A stretch of 64,000 nt of DNA from Lachnospiraceae bacterium (GTDB lineage Bacteria > Bacillota > Clostridia > Lachnospirales > Lachnospiraceae), in contig JABZIZ010000005.1 in NCBI GenBank assembly GCA_015258065.1, positions 1 to 64,000 of the forward strand, given 5' to 3'. The position numbers and the translations under genes were made by a program. Numbering within the stretch: position 1 is the first letter of the stretch; every line of letters starts with the position of its first letter. The notes beneath the pieces were generated by a model. That model did not search any database. It saw only the letters and a list, made by a program, of their open reading frames with translations, and was not told the origin of the DNA. Shown piece by piece: positions 27,544-36,421 of this stretch.

Positions 27544-29514
27544 ATGGATATGAATCTTAGGGTTTTACAACAACCAGTCACTGTTCTGAAAGGCATCGGA
27601 TCGAAAACAGGAAAGCTCTTCGAGAAGTGTGGAATCACAACCATCGAAGAGCTTTTGCGCTACTATCCGAAAGGCTATGACATCTTTGATCCGCCCATTT
27701 CTCTTGCAGAAGTGCAGGATGGTATGCACTGCGCGCTTTGCTGTACCCTCGTGGGAGAGCCGTCAATCGGATTTTATTCCGGAAAAACGGTGATGCGTCT
27801 GAAAGGCACGGATGGAAGCGGTCAAATCACCCTTTCTTATTTCAATGCGCCTTATTTAAAAAAAGTATTACAAGCGGGAGAGCAGAAAGTTTTTAGGGGG
27901 GTAGTAAAAAAAGGGGGAAACACCCTGAGTATGGACCAGCCGAAATTTTACACCACCGAAGAGTATCTTCTTTTGCAGAATTCGATGCAACCGAACTATT
28001 CTCTGGTCAAGGGTCTGTCCAATCATACCATTCAGAAAGCGATGAAGGAGGCTTTCCTGGAATTCCCCTCTGACCAGGATCTCCTGCCGGAAGAGATTCG
28101 CAAAGAAGAAGGGTTTGTTTCTCTGTTTCTGGCTCTCCATGATATTCATTTTCCAAAAGACAGGGATTCTTATCTACAAGCCAGAAAAAGACTCGCCTTT
28201 GATGAATTTTATTTCTTTTTGGCTAGATTGAAGGAACGAAAGGAAGCGGAAAGTACCTCCAAAAACCACTGGAAAATGATCGAAACGGCGGATACTTCCC
28301 GGCTGGTTGAGGCTCTGCCCTATGAACTGACGCAGGGACAGCAAAAGGTCTTTCAGGATATTCGGCAGGATCTCTGTTCTGACCATACGATGAACCGTCT
28401 GATTCAAGGCGATGTCGGGAGCGGAAAAACCATTCTCGCCTTTTTGGCTCTTCTCATGTGCGCTTCCAACGGCTTTCAGGGGGCAATCATGGCGCCTACA
28501 GCGGTTCTGGCTGCACAGCACTTTGCGCAATTTACAGAACTGACCAGAAGATATCACTTGCCGATTCATCCTGTTCTTTTAACAGGAAGTTCCTCTGCAA
28601 GGGAGAAAAAAGAAATCTATCACGCGATTGCAGCAGGAGAATACAATGTCATCGTCGGGACCCATGCTCTTTTTCAGGAAAAAGTAATTTATAAAAATTT
28701 AGCGCTGGTCGTGACCGATGAGCAGCACCGGTTCGGCGTCAGACAGAGGGACTTTCTTGCGGGGAAGGGTAGGGACGTTCATGTGCTTTCCATGTCCGCT
28801 ACGCCGATTCCGAGGAGTTTAGCCCTGATTCTCTATGCGGACCTGCAGGTGAGCACCCTGAAAGAACGGCCGGATAACAGAAAACCGATCAAAAATGCCA
28901 TTGTGGATGCCTCCTATCGCCAAAAGGCCTATCAGCTGATCATCAAGAAAGTGAGAGAAGGAAGACAGGCTTACATCATCTGCCCCATGGTAGAGGAAGG
29001 AGAACTGGAGGGAGTCCAGAATGTGACTGCCTATACGCAGATGCTTTCCCGTCTTTTGCCAAACGATATTCGAATGGAAAAACTGCACGGAAGGATGCGA
29101 TCCGAAGAAAAAGACCGTATCATGGAAAATTTTGCAGCACATCACATTGATGTTCTGATTTCTACGACGGTCATCGAAGTGGGGATCAATGTTCCGAATG
29201 CTTCCGTGATGATGATCGAAGATGCCCAAAGGTTTGGGCTTGCACAACTTCATCAGCTACGGGGACGGGTTGGCAGAGGGGAAGAGCAATCTTTTTGCAT
29301 CTTTGTAGATACCTCTGGCGGGAAGGCTTCCAAAAGGCTGGAGATTCTGGGCAAAACAAATGATGGCTTCGAAATTGCAGAGGAAGATTTGAAACTGCGC
29401 GGCCCCGGAGAACTGTTCGGTCTTAGGCAAAGCGGAGAGCTCTCTTTCCAGATTGCTGATATTTATCGGGATGCAGACCTTTTATTCCTAGCAAAGAATC
29501 TTCTACCGTGCTAG
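27544..29514 (+). CDS. recG: ATP-dependent DNA helicase RecG
   Basis: About 656 residues. An N-terminal wedge/OB domain (KGIGSKTGKLFEKCGI, YYPKGYD) is followed by SF2 helicase motifs: GDVGSGKT (Walker A), APTAVLAAQH, DEQHRFGVRQR (DEQH box), SMSATPIPRSLAL, STTVIEVGINVPNA and QLHQLRGRVGRG. RecG remodels stalled forks and Holliday junctions. The ATG at 27544 (or 27550) fits family starts better than upstream GTG 27517. The C-terminus stops at DADLLFLAKNLLPC, about 20-30 residues earlier than in most RecG proteins; a repeat tract follows directly. Confidence 0.94.
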   Translation: MDMNLRVLQQPVTVLKGIGSKTGKLFEKCGITTIEELLRYYPKGYDIFDPPISLAEVQDGMHCALCCTLVGEPSIGFYSGKTVMRLKGTDGSGQITLSYFNAPYLKKVLQAGEQKVFRGVVKKGGNTLSMDQPKFYTTEEYLLLQNSMQPNYSLVKGLSNHTIQKAMKEAFLEFPSDQDLLPEEIRKEEGFVSLFLALHDIHFPKDRDSYLQARKRLAFDEFYFFLARLKERKEAESTSKNHWKMIETADTSRLVEALPYELTQGQQKVFQDIRQDLCSDHTMNRLIQGDVGSGKTILAFLALLMCASNGFQGAIMAPTAVLAAQHFAQFTELTRRYHLPIHPVLLTGSSSAREKKEIYHAIAAGEYNVIVGTHALFQEKVIYKNLALVVTDEQHRFGVRQRDFLAGKGRDVHVLSMSATPIPRSLALILYADLQVSTLKERPDNRKPIKNAIVDASYRQKAYQLIIKKVREGRQAYIICPMVEEGELEGVQNVTAYTQMLSRLLPNDIRMEKLHGRMRSEEKDRIMENFAAHHIDVLISTTVIEVGINVPNASVMMIEDAQRFGLAQLHQLRGRVGRGEEQSFCIFVDTSGGKASKRLEILGKTNDGFEIAEEDLKLRGPGELFGLRQSGELSFQIADIYRDADLLFLAKNLLPC

Positions 29515-29529
29515 TTCACCGGAGAGCTG

Positions 29530-29593
29530 CCCGGGACTTCCGAAGTCTTCCGGCTCCCGAATCTTCCGCTTTCCGAGTCTTCCGGTTTCCGGA
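29530..29593. repeat. Imperfect 16-bp tandem repeat after recG
   Basis: Three 16-bp units of the form TCTTCCGNNTYCCGRR lie head to tail at 29546-29561, 29562-29577 and 29578-29593, with a more diverged fourth copy at 29530-29545. The tract is G/C-rich and starts 15 bp after the recG stop. The rest of the 248 bp gap before rpoZ holds nothing recognisable apart from AAGGAG at 29749. Confidence 0.75.
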
Positions 29594-29762
29594 AGTCGGC
29601 ATTGACTAAGTGATATGCTGTCTGGTATGATTGTTTGGCATAAATGGGTGTTGCGTAAAGGGGATTTTCTCATGTAAGCAAGCATATCTTACATTTATGA
29701 GGATTTGCTACGGATCAAATGAAGGAAGATAGAGGATTGGTTTTTAATAAAGGAGAAATGAA

Positions 29763-30077
29763 ATGATTCATCCGTCTTATGTCGATTTAATGAAAGTGGT
29801 CAACAAGGATGTGGAAGAAGGAGAGGAACCGGTCATTAGTAGTCGCTATTCGATTGTGATGGCGACAGCAAAGCGTGCAAGGCAGTTGATCGCCGGTGAC
29901 GAGGCGCTGGTGCCCATCAAAACCAATGAAAAGCCGATGAGCATTGCCATTGATGAGTTAAGCCATGATCAAATCAAGATTCTGACAGATGAAGAAAAGG
30001 CGGAGAGGAAATCTCACAAAGGCGAAAAGGATTCTGCCGCATCCGACGAAGATTCTGCCACAGGGGAAGCGGAATAG
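29763..30077 (+). CDS. rpoZ: RNA polymerase subunit omega
   Basis: A 104-residue omega protein. It carries the clostridial N-terminus MIHPSYVDLMKVVN, SSRYSIVMATAKRARQLI and KPMSIAIDEL. Omega helps beta' folding and core assembly. The last 30 residues are a charged Lys/Glu/Asp/Ser tail. AAGGAG precedes the ATG at 29763. The rimO start follows after 5 bp. Confidence 0.95.
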   Translation: MIHPSYVDLMKVVNKDVEEGEEPVISSRYSIVMATAKRARQLIAGDEALVPIKTNEKPMSIAIDELSHDQIKILTDEEKAERKSHKGEKDSAASDEDSATGEAE

Positions 30078-30082
30078 GAATC

Positions 30083-31432
30083 ATGAAGGTTTGTTTTGTA
30101 TCTCTTGGCTGTGATAAGAACCGAATTGATTCTGAAGTAATGCTCCATACGCTTTACGATCATGGCTATGAAATCACGGAGGATGAAGATGATGCGGAAG
30201 CAGCAGTGGTAAATACCTGCTGCTTTATTCTTGATGCTAAAAAAGAGAGCATTGACCGTATTCTTGAATTTGCCGAAAAAAGAAAAGATGGTCGCTTGAA
30301 GGCGCTGATTGTAGCCGGCTGTATGGCGCAAAGATATGGGAAAGAAATACGGAAAGAAATTCCCGAAGTGGATGAAATCATTGGAACCACTGCCATCGAT
30401 CAGATTGCCCTTGCCCTGGATCATGCACGGATGGGGGAGGAAAACGATTATTTCGAAAATATCGACCGAAAACTGGAGGGAAATCAAAAGCGGATTCTTT
30501 CCACGGTTGGATATTTTGGATACTTGAGAATTGCAGAAGGTTGCAACAAGCATTGCACCTACTGTGCCATTCCGATGGTGCGAGGCGTATATCGCAGTGT
30601 ACCGGAAGAGGATATTATTGAAGAAGCCAGGAGTTTGGCTGAGAGGGGAGTAAGAGAACTGATTCTGGTAGCGCAGGAAACCACTCTGTACGGGACGGAT
30701 CTTGACGGAAAGAAGCATCTCCCCCGGTTGTTAAAGAGACTTTGCCGCGAGGTAGAGGATATTTTTATCAGACTTCTATACTGCTATCCGGAAGAAATTA
30801 CACCGGAACTGATCCAGGTGATAAAGGAAGAGCCTAAAATCCTGCATTACCTGGATATGCCGATTCAGAGCGGATCGGATCAGGTATTAAAACGGATGGG
30901 CAGGCGGACCAGCACCTCGCAGATTCGAGAGATCGTACAAATGCTTCGCAAAGAGATTCCGGATATCTGTCTGCGAACGACCTTAATTACCGGATTCCCC
31001 GGCGAGACGAGTGAAGAACATGAAGAAACCCTGGCTATGGTGGAAGAGTTGTGCTTTGACCGTCTCGGTGTCTTTCCTTATTCCAGAGAAGAGGGGACAC
31101 CTGCTGCGTTGATGAAAGGGCAATTAACGGAAGCAGTCAAGAAACGCCGAAGAGATCAGATTATGAAGTTGCAGCAGAAAATTGCATTTGCAAAAAATCA
31201 GTCTCTGAAGGGAATCACCATGCAGGCTATGATTGAAGGGAGCATTCCTGAGGAAGAAGGAGAAAACGGCCACCCCGTATATATCGCCAGAACGTATCGT
31301 GATGCCCCGGATGTGGACGGTCTGCTCTTCCTTCCCTCTGTACAGAGGGATCATGAGAGTGGAGACATGATCAAAGTTCTCATCACTGCGGCAAAGGGAT
31401 ATGACTTGATTGGAAAAGAGGTAGAGGCATGA
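30083..31432 (+). CDS. rimO: Ribosomal protein S12 methylthiotransferase
   Basis: A 449-residue radical-SAM methylthiotransferase that modifies S12 Asp88 in this family. The N-terminal domain has cluster cysteines in SLGCDKN, NTCCFI and AGCMAQ. The radical-SAM motif is CNKHCTYCAIP (CxxxCxxC). Later segments DMPIQSGSDQVLKRMGR and TTLITGFPGET match RimO rather than MiaB, and a TRAM domain closes the protein. It overlaps pgsA by 4 bp (ATGA). Confidence 0.95.
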   Translation: MKVCFVSLGCDKNRIDSEVMLHTLYDHGYEITEDEDDAEAAVVNTCCFILDAKKESIDRILEFAEKRKDGRLKALIVAGCMAQRYGKEIRKEIPEVDEIIGTTAIDQIALALDHARMGEENDYFENIDRKLEGNQKRILSTVGYFGYLRIAEGCNKHCTYCAIPMVRGVYRSVPEEDIIEEARSLAERGVRELILVAQETTLYGTDLDGKKHLPRLLKRLCREVEDIFIRLLYCYPEEITPELIQVIKEEPKILHYLDMPIQSGSDQVLKRMGRRTSTSQIREIVQMLRKEIPDICLRTTLITGFPGETSEEHEETLAMVEELCFDRLGVFPYSREEGTPAALMKGQLTEAVKKRRRDQIMKLQQKIAFAKNQSLKGITMQAMIEGSIPEEEGENGHPVYIARTYRDAPDVDGLLFLPSVQRDHESGDMIKVLITAAKGYDLIGKEVEA

Positions 31433-31950
31433 ACCTGCCGAATCGATTAACTATTTTACGTATTTTCCTGATTCCGTTCTTTGTTTTTTTTATGCTGTCG
31501 GATTTTTCCAAATGGATTGCGCTCATTATTTTTGTGGTTGCATCTCTCACCGATATGTTAGACGGCAAAATCGCCAGAAAATATAATCTGGTGACGGACT
31601 TCGGGAAATTTATGGACCCCCTTGCGGATAAACTTCTGGTTTGTTCCGCCTTAATTTGTCTTGTGGAACTGAAACGGATCCCGGCGTGGATTGTCATTGC
31701 CATTATTTCGAGAGAATTTATTATCAGCGGTTTCCGCTTGGTTGCTGCGGAAAAACAGATCGTCATCGCAGCGAATTTCTGGGGCAAGATTAAGACGGTT
31801 TGCCAAATGTTCATGGTGATTCTGATGATCGCAAATATCAGGGAGCTCACGCTGATTACGCAGATCATGATGTGGCTCTCTCTTATCTTAACGGTGGTTT
31901 CTCTGATGACTTATATGGTGCAGAACAAATCCGTTCTGCATGGTGAATGA
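31429..31950 (+). CDS. pgsA: CDP-diacylglycerol-glycerol-3-phosphate 3-phosphatidyltransferase
   Basis: A 173-residue membrane enzyme that makes phosphatidylglycerol phosphate. The CDP-alcohol phosphotransferase motif is complete: DMLDGKIARKYNLVTDFGKF with the DGxxAR and GxxxD parts, then MDPLADK. Four or so hydrophobic segments are present. It starts in the rimO stop and ends overlapping the thiN start. Confidence 0.94.
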   Translation: MNLPNRLTILRIFLIPFFVFFMLSDFSKWIALIIFVVASLTDMLDGKIARKYNLVTDFGKFMDPLADKLLVCSALICLVELKRIPAWIVIAIISREFIISGFRLVAAEKQIVIAANFWGKIKTVCQMFMVILMIANIRELTLITQIMMWLSLILTVVSLMTYMVQNKSVLHGE

Positions 31951-32621
31951 TGAAAAAGTGCTTGATTTTTTCTGCAGGCGATTTTTCCCCTGCTCAAAAG
32001 GAGCAGGGGGAGCGAACGAAGGATGATCTGGTGATTGCCTGTGATGCCGGATTTTCTCATTGTATCTGTGCCGGTATCACTCCTGATTATATTATTGGCG
32101 ACTTTGATTCTATGAAAGAAACTGCATTAGAGGTGCAGGAAGCCTTTCGAAGTTTTCGGAACCGGCATCCGGATCGTGTTCTTTCTCTTTCTGTCAGAAA
32201 AGACGATACCGACACCATGTTTGCGGTGAAGTTTGCGATGCAGAAGGGATATCAGGAATTCCGGCTGTTTGGGATGCTGGGAGGTCGTCGCTTCGACCAT
32301 GCGCTTGCCAATTTACAGACGCTTCTTCTCATCCGGCACCACAACGGAAGGGGAACGATCCTGGATCCCTCCTGCACGATTCAAATTGCTGAGAATGAAA
32401 CCGTTTGTTTTCCGGCAGGCACAAAGGGATATCTTTCCGTGATTCCCGTTGACGGAGAAGCAAGGGGCGTGACTTTAAAGGGCTTGTCGTTTCCTACACA
32501 GGAGGAAAACCTGTTTACCGACTCGACCAGAGGCATCAGCAATGAGTTTTTACCGGACAAGGCCGCTTCCGTCAGCGTAACAGCGGGTACGCTCCTCCTG
32601 ATTGTCACGCATATCCCTTGA
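31947..32621 (+). CDS. thiN: Thiamine pyrophosphokinase
   Basis: A 224-residue enzyme forming thiamine diphosphate from thiamine and ATP. Seen are VIACDAGFSHCICAGITPDYIIGDFDS, the RKDDTDTMFAVKFA motif and MLGGRRFDHALANLQ, all diagnostic, followed by the small beta-sandwich that binds thiamine. The gene is coupled to pgsA by a 4 bp overlap. The product is the cofactor of the ilvB enzyme in this window. Confidence 0.93.
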   Translation: MMKKCLIFSAGDFSPAQKEQGERTKDDLVIACDAGFSHCICAGITPDYIIGDFDSMKETALEVQEAFRSFRNRHPDRVLSLSVRKDDTDTMFAVKFAMQKGYQEFRLFGMLGGRRFDHALANLQTLLLIRHHNGRGTILDPSCTIQIAENETVCFPAGTKGYLSVIPVDGEARGVTLKGLSFPTQEENLFTDSTRGISNEFLPDKAASVSVTAGTLLLIVTHIP

Positions 32622-32685
32622 CCTGATATCTGTACATGGTAAGAATAAGTTTCAAACCGGAAAGACATGAGGCGGGGAGAATGAT

Positions 32686-32714
32686 TTGTTTTTTTAGAAT
32701 TGCTATGGTATAAT
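32686..32714 (+). promoter_or_regulatory. Putative promoter for secG
   Basis: TTGTTT (32686-32691), 17 bp, TATAAT (32709-32714), about 70 bp before the secG start. Confidence 0.6.
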
Positions 32715-32785
32715 TCAAGACTGTTGCAGATGCAATTTGAGAGAGTCAATTGCATTATAGAAGGGAATCAGGGGGAGGAAGTTTC

Positions 32786-33031
32786 GTGTCCGGCTTATAT
32801 TTGTTCGTAACGGTGATTTACATTCTGCTTTGTCTTGTCATGCTGGTTTTGATTTTATCACAGGAGGGCAAACAGCAGGGATTGGGTGCCATTACCGGTG
32901 CTTCACAGGAAACGTATTGGTCAAAGATCAAGGGGCACACGAGAGAGGGGATCATCCCGCGGGCAACGATATGGCTTGCAGTCGTTTATTTTGCCCTTTC
33001 TCTGGTCATCTCTTTGGGACTGGTGAAATAA
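32786..33031 (+). CDS. secG: Preprotein translocase subunit SecG
   Basis: An 81-residue SecG with two membrane helices (about residues 4-24 and 57-78) separated by the cytoplasmic loop QEGKQQGLGAITGASQETYW, typical of SecG. The start is GTG at 32786 with GGGGGAGG upstream; the open frame extends upstream but without a ribosome site. SecG supports SecYE. A terminator follows 20 bp after the stop. Confidence 0.93.
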   Translation: MSGLYLFVTVIYILLCLVMLVLILSQEGKQQGLGAITGASQETYWSKIKGHTREGIIPRATIWLAVVYFALSLVISLGLVK

Positions 33032-33050
33032 GAGTTGTTCTGATGATACT

Positions 33051-33082
33051 GCCCGGATCCGTCTGTGATTCGGGCTTTTTTT
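33051..33082 (+). terminator. Rho-independent terminator after secG
   Basis: GCCCGGATC (33051-33059) pairs with GATTCGGGC (33067-33075), one G-T pair, followed by seven Ts. It lies over the most upstream possible start of rnr, which argues for a later rnr start. Confidence 0.8.
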
Positions 33083-33106
33083 CTGAAAAAAGAAAGAGCG
33101 ATAAAA

Positions 33107-35326
33107 TTGCATTCAAGACGTCCGATCAAAAAACATCATAGCTCCTTGGCACAAAAGAAGGAATCCATAACTCCCTTGATGCAGGGAGGGGAAGCAGGCA
33201 AGAACAAAATCCTGTCTTTCATGAGAGATCCCGCCTATGTACCGATGAAAGAAAAGGAACTGGTCCTCATGATGCAGGTGACGGACGATCGCCGGGAACT
33301 CTTCAAAAGGTGCCTGAACGACCTGCTCTCCGAGGGAAGAATTACAAAAACGAAGAGAGGAAGATATCAGATCGAGGATTCCCTGATTGTCGGAACCTTT
33401 ATCAGCAACCGGGCGGGCTTCGGCTTTGTAGAGGCGGAAGGACTCGAAAACGACCTGTATATTGCGGCGGAAAATACGGCGGATGCTTTTTTGCTGGATA
33501 CGGTGGAAGCGAAGGTTTTGCCTGCGAGCAGAAGCGGAAGACGGGAAGGCAAAATCGTCAGAGTGCTGCTTCGCGGAATGAGCAGGCTGGTGGGCACTTA
33601 TGACGAGCACCAGCACTTTGGTTTTGTAATACCGGATAATCCCAAGATTCCCTGTGACATTTTTGTCGAAAAAAAAGAGGGGAAGGCTGCCGGTCTGCAT
33701 GCGGAAGCAGGAGAGAAGGTAGTCGTAGAAATCACGGATTATGGTGATCCGCAGGAAAACCGGAATCCCGAGGGCAGACTCATCGAGATTCTGGGCAATA
33801 AAGATGCGCCCGGAGTGGATGTCCTATCCATCATCCGGGAGAAAAAGATTCCTGAAGAATTTCCCGATCAAGTATTAAGGCAGGCAGATAAAATTCCTGA
33901 AGCCCTCCTGGCGGCTGATTATGAAACAAGAGCCGATTTCAGAAAGATGCTGTTGGTGACCATCGATTCCGAAGATGCAAAGGATCTGGATGATGCGGTT
34001 TCGCTGGAAAAGGATGAAGATGGCTTCTATCACCTGGGCGTTCATATTGCGGACGTGACAAACTATGTACAGGAAAATTCCGCCCTGGACAAAGAGGCGC
34101 TGGAGAGAGGAACCAGTGTCTACCTTCCGGACCGCGTGATCCCTATGTTACCAAGAAAGCTCAGCAACGGGATTTGTTCTCTTAATGAGAAGCAGGACAG
34201 GTTGGCGCTTTCCTGCCTGATGACGATTGATCCGGAGGGGAGGGTGACGGATCATCGGATCGTGCAAAGCGTGATCTGCACCAATCGGAGGATGACCTAT
34301 ACCTCCGTTTCTAAAATCCTGGATGACCGGGACCCGGAAGAATGTGAGAAGTACCGCCATCTGGTTCCCATGTTTTTCTGCATGAAGGAGCTTTCCGATC
34401 TTTTGCAAAAGAAAAGGAGGGAGAGAGGGAGCATTGATTTTGATCTGCCTGAATCCAGGATCACCTTGGACGAAAAGGGGATGCCACTTTCCATTGAACC
34501 CTATCCCAGAAACAGTGCTACAAACTTAATCGAGGAATTTATGCTACTTGCCAATGAAACCGTGGCGGAGCATTATTTCTGGCTGGATACCCCTTTTGTG
34601 TATAGAATCCATGAAGCGCCTGCGGAAGAGAAGATGGAGAAGCTGGGTTCTTTTTTACAAAAACTCGGGATTTATTTGAAGAGCGGGCGTCATGCAGAGG
34701 TGCATCCCAAAGAGATCCAGAAGGCACTTGCCCATGCCCGGGAGGAGGAATACCGAAATCTTGCACCGATCATGGAGCGAATTGCGCTACGTTCGATGAT
34801 GCAGGCCAAATACTCCACTACCTGTTCGGGACATTTTGGTCTTGCCGCTCCCTACTATTGTCATTTCACCTCTCCCATCAGGCGCTATCCCGATTTGCAA
34901 ATTCACCGAATTATCAAGGAAGATTTGCGTGGGAAACTGACCGAAGGGCGAAAAGAACATTATGAATCGATTCTGTCTCGTGTGGCCACCCATTCCTCTG
35001 AAATGGAGCGAAGGGCAAAAGAGGCGGAAAGGCAGGCAGAGAAACGCAAGAAGGCGCTCTATATGCAGCAGAGAATCGGAGAGAAGTTTGACGGCGTGAT
35101 TTCCGGCGTAACGTCTTTTGGATTTTATGTAGAATTACCAAATACCTGCGAAGGTCTTGTGCACGTGTCTTCTTTGATGAACGACTATTTTGAATATGAT
35201 TCAAATACAGAAACGTTGACCGGAAGAGATTTTGGCATGATTTATCGCATGGGGCAGGAGGTACGTATCAGGGTCATCGATGCGGAGCCGGACACGGGGA
35301 ATGTGGATTTCGTGCTGGAGGAATAA
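33107..35326 (+). CDS. rnr: Ribonuclease R
   Basis: A 3'-5' exoribonuclease of about 739 residues. An N-terminal winged-helix part (KILSFMRDPAYVPMKEKEL), cold-shock domains (GFGFVEAEG, GTYDEHQHFGFVIPD), the RNB catalytic domain with TIDSEDAKDLDDAVSLEK holding the metal-binding aspartates, and a C-terminal S1 domain (KFDGVISGVTSFGFYVEL) are in order. The start is uncertain: TTG 33107 has a weak AAAGAG upstream; ATG 33179 is the alternative. Placement before smpB and ssrA matches the trans-translation link of RNase R. Confidence 0.94.
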   Translation: MHSRRPIKKHHSSLAQKKESITPLMQGGEAGKNKILSFMRDPAYVPMKEKELVLMMQVTDDRRELFKRCLNDLLSEGRITKTKRGRYQIEDSLIVGTFISNRAGFGFVEAEGLENDLYIAAENTADAFLLDTVEAKVLPASRSGRREGKIVRVLLRGMSRLVGTYDEHQHFGFVIPDNPKIPCDIFVEKKEGKAAGLHAEAGEKVVVEITDYGDPQENRNPEGRLIEILGNKDAPGVDVLSIIREKKIPEEFPDQVLRQADKIPEALLAADYETRADFRKMLLVTIDSEDAKDLDDAVSLEKDEDGFYHLGVHIADVTNYVQENSALDKEALERGTSVYLPDRVIPMLPRKLSNGICSLNEKQDRLALSCLMTIDPEGRVTDHRIVQSVICTNRRMTYTSVSKILDDRDPEECEKYRHLVPMFFCMKELSDLLQKKRRERGSIDFDLPESRITLDEKGMPLSIEPYPRNSATNLIEEFMLLANETVAEHYFWLDTPFVYRIHEAPAEEKMEKLGSFLQKLGIYLKSGRHAEVHPKEIQKALAHAREEEYRNLAPIMERIALRSMMQAKYSTTCSGHFGLAAPYYCHFTSPIRRYPDLQIHRIIKEDLRGKLTEGRKEHYESILSRVATHSSEMERRAKEAERQAEKRKKALYMQQRIGEKFDGVISGVTSFGFYVELPNTCEGLVHVSSLMNDYFEYDSNTETLTGRDFGMIYRMGQEVRIRVIDAEPDTGNVDFVLEE

Positions 35327-35327
35327 A

Positions 35328-35792
35328 ATGGCGGAAACGACACAGAAATTGATTGCAAACAACAAAAAAGCATATCATGATTATTTTATTGACGAAAAGT
35401 ATGAGGCCGGTATTTCGCTGGTAGGCACCGAGGTGAAATCTCTCCGCATGGGGAAATGCAGTATTAAGGAGTCTTTTGTTGAGATCTCTGCCGGAGAGGC
35501 CTTCATCGTGGGGATGAATATTTCTCCTTATGAAAAGGGAAATCTCTTCAACCGGGACCCGCTAAGAAAACGCCGCCTTCTGCTCCATAAGAATGAAATC
35601 CGCAAGATGGGAGAGCAAAGCAAACAGCAAGGCTACACGCTTGTGCCGCTGCAAGTGTATTTGAAAAGAGGAAAGGTCAAGGTCGAAGTGGGGCTTGCTA
35701 AGGGCAAAAAACAGTACGACAAAAGAGCGACCATCGCCAAGAAAGATGCACAACGCTCGGCAGAAAGAGAATATAAGGTACGGTTTCGGTAG
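35328..35792 (+). CDS. smpB: SsrA-binding protein SmpB
   Basis: A 154-residue SmpB that carries tmRNA to stalled ribosomes. The ANNKKAYHDYFI start, YEAGISLVGTEVKSLR, YEKGNLFNRDPLRKRRLLLHKNE and the basic tail with YDKRATIAKKDAQR are all conserved. GGAGGAAT before the ATG overlaps the rnr stop, so rnr and smpB are coupled. ssrA follows 140 bp later from its own promoter. Confidence 0.97.
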   Translation: MAETTQKLIANNKKAYHDYFIDEKYEAGISLVGTEVKSLRMGKCSIKESFVEISAGEAFIVGMNISPYEKGNLFNRDPLRKRRLLLHKNEIRKMGEQSKQQGYTLVPLQVYLKRGKVKVEVGLAKGKKQYDKRATIAKKDAQRSAEREYKVRFR

Positions 35793-35868
35793 CAAGGACC
35801 CGGGCGGAGATTTAGGTGCAGATTTAGAAACAGCCGCTCGCCCGGGGAAAATCCGAAGGATGGTCCCT

Positions 35869-35897
35869 TTGACATTTGTATCCTCCATCCTTATAAT
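35869..35897 (+). promoter_or_regulatory. Consensus sigma-A promoter for ssrA
   Basis: A perfect TTGACA (35869-35874), 17 bp, TATAAT (35892-35897). Transcription would begin near 35904, about 29 nt before the mature tmRNA end, leaving a short leader for RNase P removal. Confidence 0.88.
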
Positions 35898-35932
35898 AGA
35901 AGAACCAGCAGCAATCACTGCTCGGATTTCAT

Positions 35933-36280
35933 GGGCCAGTAAAGGTTTCGACAGGGATCTTGAAGCCGGAGAAGCTATCCGCAGGACGGTGCGTCAAACC
36001 TCAAATTAAAATTAAACGCTGAAGATAATTTAGCACTCGCTGCCTGATGGCAGCCGTCAGCTGCTTTACACCTGCATGAAGCATCCCTGACGTCAAATCT
36101 GCAGGAAACGACATGACCTAAGCTTTGCAGTTATGGGCGTATCATGAAGCTACCGGAAGGCTGTGTGCGTGGATTCATGCACCTGAAGGGAACGCGGTGA
36201 AGAACCGGTAATAATCCACTATGATAGTAGAAGGACGGGGGATTGGTTTTTGGACACGGGTTCGACTCCCGTCTGGTCCA
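35933..36280 (+). ncRNA. ssrA: Transfer-messenger RNA (tmRNA)
   Basis: A 348-nt one-piece tmRNA. The 5' end GGGCCAG pairs with CTGGTCC (36273-36279) as a 7 bp acceptor stem with one G-T, followed by discriminator A; CCA is not encoded. The T arm has GGTTCGACTCC. The tag reading frame runs from GCT at 36018 to TGA at 36045-36047 and encodes AEDNLALAA, the clostridial form recognised by ClpXP-type proteases. It lies after smpB and its 3' end marks the start of an A/T-rich segment. Confidence 0.96.
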
Positions 36281-36312
36281 TTCAATTCATACAAATTGAA
36301 CACTATTTGTTT

Positions 36313-36326
36313 GGCATTGCAATGCC
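36313..36326. repeat. Perfect 14-bp palindrome just after ssrA
   Basis: GGCATTGCAATGCC is a loopless perfect palindrome 33 bp after the tmRNA end. A second inverted repeat, TTCAATT/AATTGAA, lies at 36281-36300. The lack of a loop suggests a protein-binding or recombination site rather than a terminator. Role unknown. Confidence 0.5.
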
Positions 36327-36359
36327 GAAGAATAGACTATATTTGATATATAGCAGATG

Positions 36360-36405
36360 ATGATGAGTAGGTATTCTTTTAGAACACCTACTCATCATAT
36401 TTTAT
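36360..36405 (+). terminator. Strong terminator-like hairpin after ssrA
   Basis: ATGATGAGTAGGT (36360-36372) pairs perfectly with ACCTACTCATCAT (36386-36398), and the 13-nt loop can pair further (TTCT/AGAA). ATTTTAT follows. It probably ends the tmRNA precursor. Confidence 0.8.
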
Positions 36406-36421
36406 AAAAGAGATTTTCATT

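Noticed and set aside
29530..29593. Extension of the RecG frame by frameshift through the repeat
   Set aside because: The alternative frame is open but Ser/Arg/Pro-rich and does not resemble a RecG C-terminus.
31383..31868. A 161-codon minus-strand frame opposite pgsA
   Set aside because: Antisense shadow of a gene with a complete CDP-alcohol phosphotransferase motif.
35799..35846. Terminator after smpB
   Set aside because: CCCGGGCG/CGCCCGGG forms a strong 8 bp stem, but with a 32-nt loop and no U-run; it may only slow read-through into ssrA.
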